Assembly: GCA_036874045.1 (NCBI GenBank)
Contig: JAZBRI010000011.1
Location: 5,084,001-5,148,000 of the forward strand
DNA length: 64,000 bases
Direction: 5' to 3'
Origin: Cymodocea nodosa
Lineage: Eukaryota > Streptophyta > Magnoliopsida > Alismatales > Cymodoceaceae
Of the stretch, positions 63,763-64,000 are shown piece by piece. Position 1 is the first letter of the stretch. Each line of letters begins with the position of its first letter. The translations under genes were made by a program, and so were the position numbers. The notes beneath the pieces were generated by a model. That model was not told the DNA's origin, did not search any database, and worked only from the letters and a program-made list of their open reading frames with translations.

Positions 63763-64000
63763 TTATAAATCACATAAAGAACAAATCCCTAAATTTCATC
63801 TAATATGATTAAATGTAGCTTCAGATAATGGTTTGGTGAAGATATTTGCAAGTTGTTCTTTAGTAGAGACATATTCTAAGGAAATATGACCTTTTTCAAC
63901 ATGGTCTCTTAAAAAGTGGTGCCTAATCTTGATATGTTTTGCTGTAGAGTGTAGAACTGTATTTTTGGAGAGATTGATGGCATTCCTGCTATCATAGTAA
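63763..64000 (-). pseudogene. pol: copia C2 RNase H C-terminal part
   Basis: The minus-strand frame enters from the right edge: SRNAINLSKNTVLHSTAKHI, then KIRHHFLRDHVEKGHI, VSTKEQLANIFTKPLSE and ending SLCDL before TAA 63763-63765. This is the typical copia RNase H tail. One TGA interrupts NHIR..NLGIC. The sequence differs clearly from A and B copies, supporting a separate family. Confidence 0.9.

Larger units (their letters stand above)
61993..64000 (-). mobile_element. Copia element C2, 3' end (runs off window)
   Basis: On the minus strand: RNase H C-terminus (63763-64000), spacer, two polypurine tracts, and 3' LTR (61993-63500). It is inserted in A2 integrase. The remaining body and the 5' LTR are beyond the right edge. 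Confidence 0.88.

Overview
This window is repeat-dense plant nuclear DNA. It is strongly AT-rich, runs in both orientations, and consists almost entirely of decayed, nested LTR retrotransposons. The plant assignment rests on Athila-type Ty3/gypsy proteins, Sirevirus-type Ty1/copia proteins, tRNA-iMet-like and tRNA-Asp-like primer binding sites, plant-style introns, a telo-box and an F-box/FBA-type gene. I see no free-standing host gene, tRNA, rRNA or CRISPR array. Every long reading frame carries stops or frameshifts.

Layout. 1-7159 (-): copia element B1, with its 3' end off the left edge and a gypsy LTR piece at 2048-2721. 7209-10100 (+): start of a gypsy element (G1), cut off where a chimeric copia element, B2 (10101-17470, +), begins; B2 has a family-B LTR on the left and a family-A LTR on the right. 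17471-27138 (-): 3' half of a large Athila-like element (Gm), interrupted by a clean solo LTR (22613-25237) with a 5-bp target duplication. 27139-46588 (+): a nearly complete element of the same family (Gp), interrupted at 32138-35720 by another Athila-like element. 46589-47657 (+): copia B LTR fragment. 47658-54680 (+): copia A1. 54681-56139 (+): copia C-like LTR. 56140-56724 (+): gypsy RT fragment. 56725-58077 (-): copia B LTR fragment. 58078-61992 (+): copia A2. 61993-64000 (-): 3' end of copia C2, running off the right edge.

The most interesting content is the Gp/Gm family, which would be roughly 17 kb when intact (inference from the parts present). Its order is LTR - PBS - zinc-knuckle part of gag - protease - RT - RNase H - integrase - ORF-X - capsid part of gag - F-box protein - polypurine tract - LTR. 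The capsid (Retrotrans_gag) domain is thus split from its zinc knuckle and sits downstream of pol. It has its own TATA box, leader and a small GT-AG intron. A second intron separates its stop from an F-box/FBA gene, so the spliced RNA would place the two frames in register, 24 nt apart. ORF-X has its own promoter-like region (telo-box plus TATA), two SUMO-interaction-like motifs, a domain shared with the extra ORF of the copia elements, and a C-terminal coiled coil. The same order occurs in both copies, so it belongs to the family and is not an accident of one locus.

A second theme is exchange between superfamilies. The copia elements carry, after RNase H, an ORF homologous to the C-terminal half of gypsy ORF-X, and the LTRs of copia B and gypsy G1 share a recognisable several-hundred-base tract. 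Short perfect hairpins of three related types are scattered through LTRs and spacers of both superfamilies. The stops that kill the ORFs are mostly C-to-T or G-to-A changes, as expected for methylated, silenced DNA.
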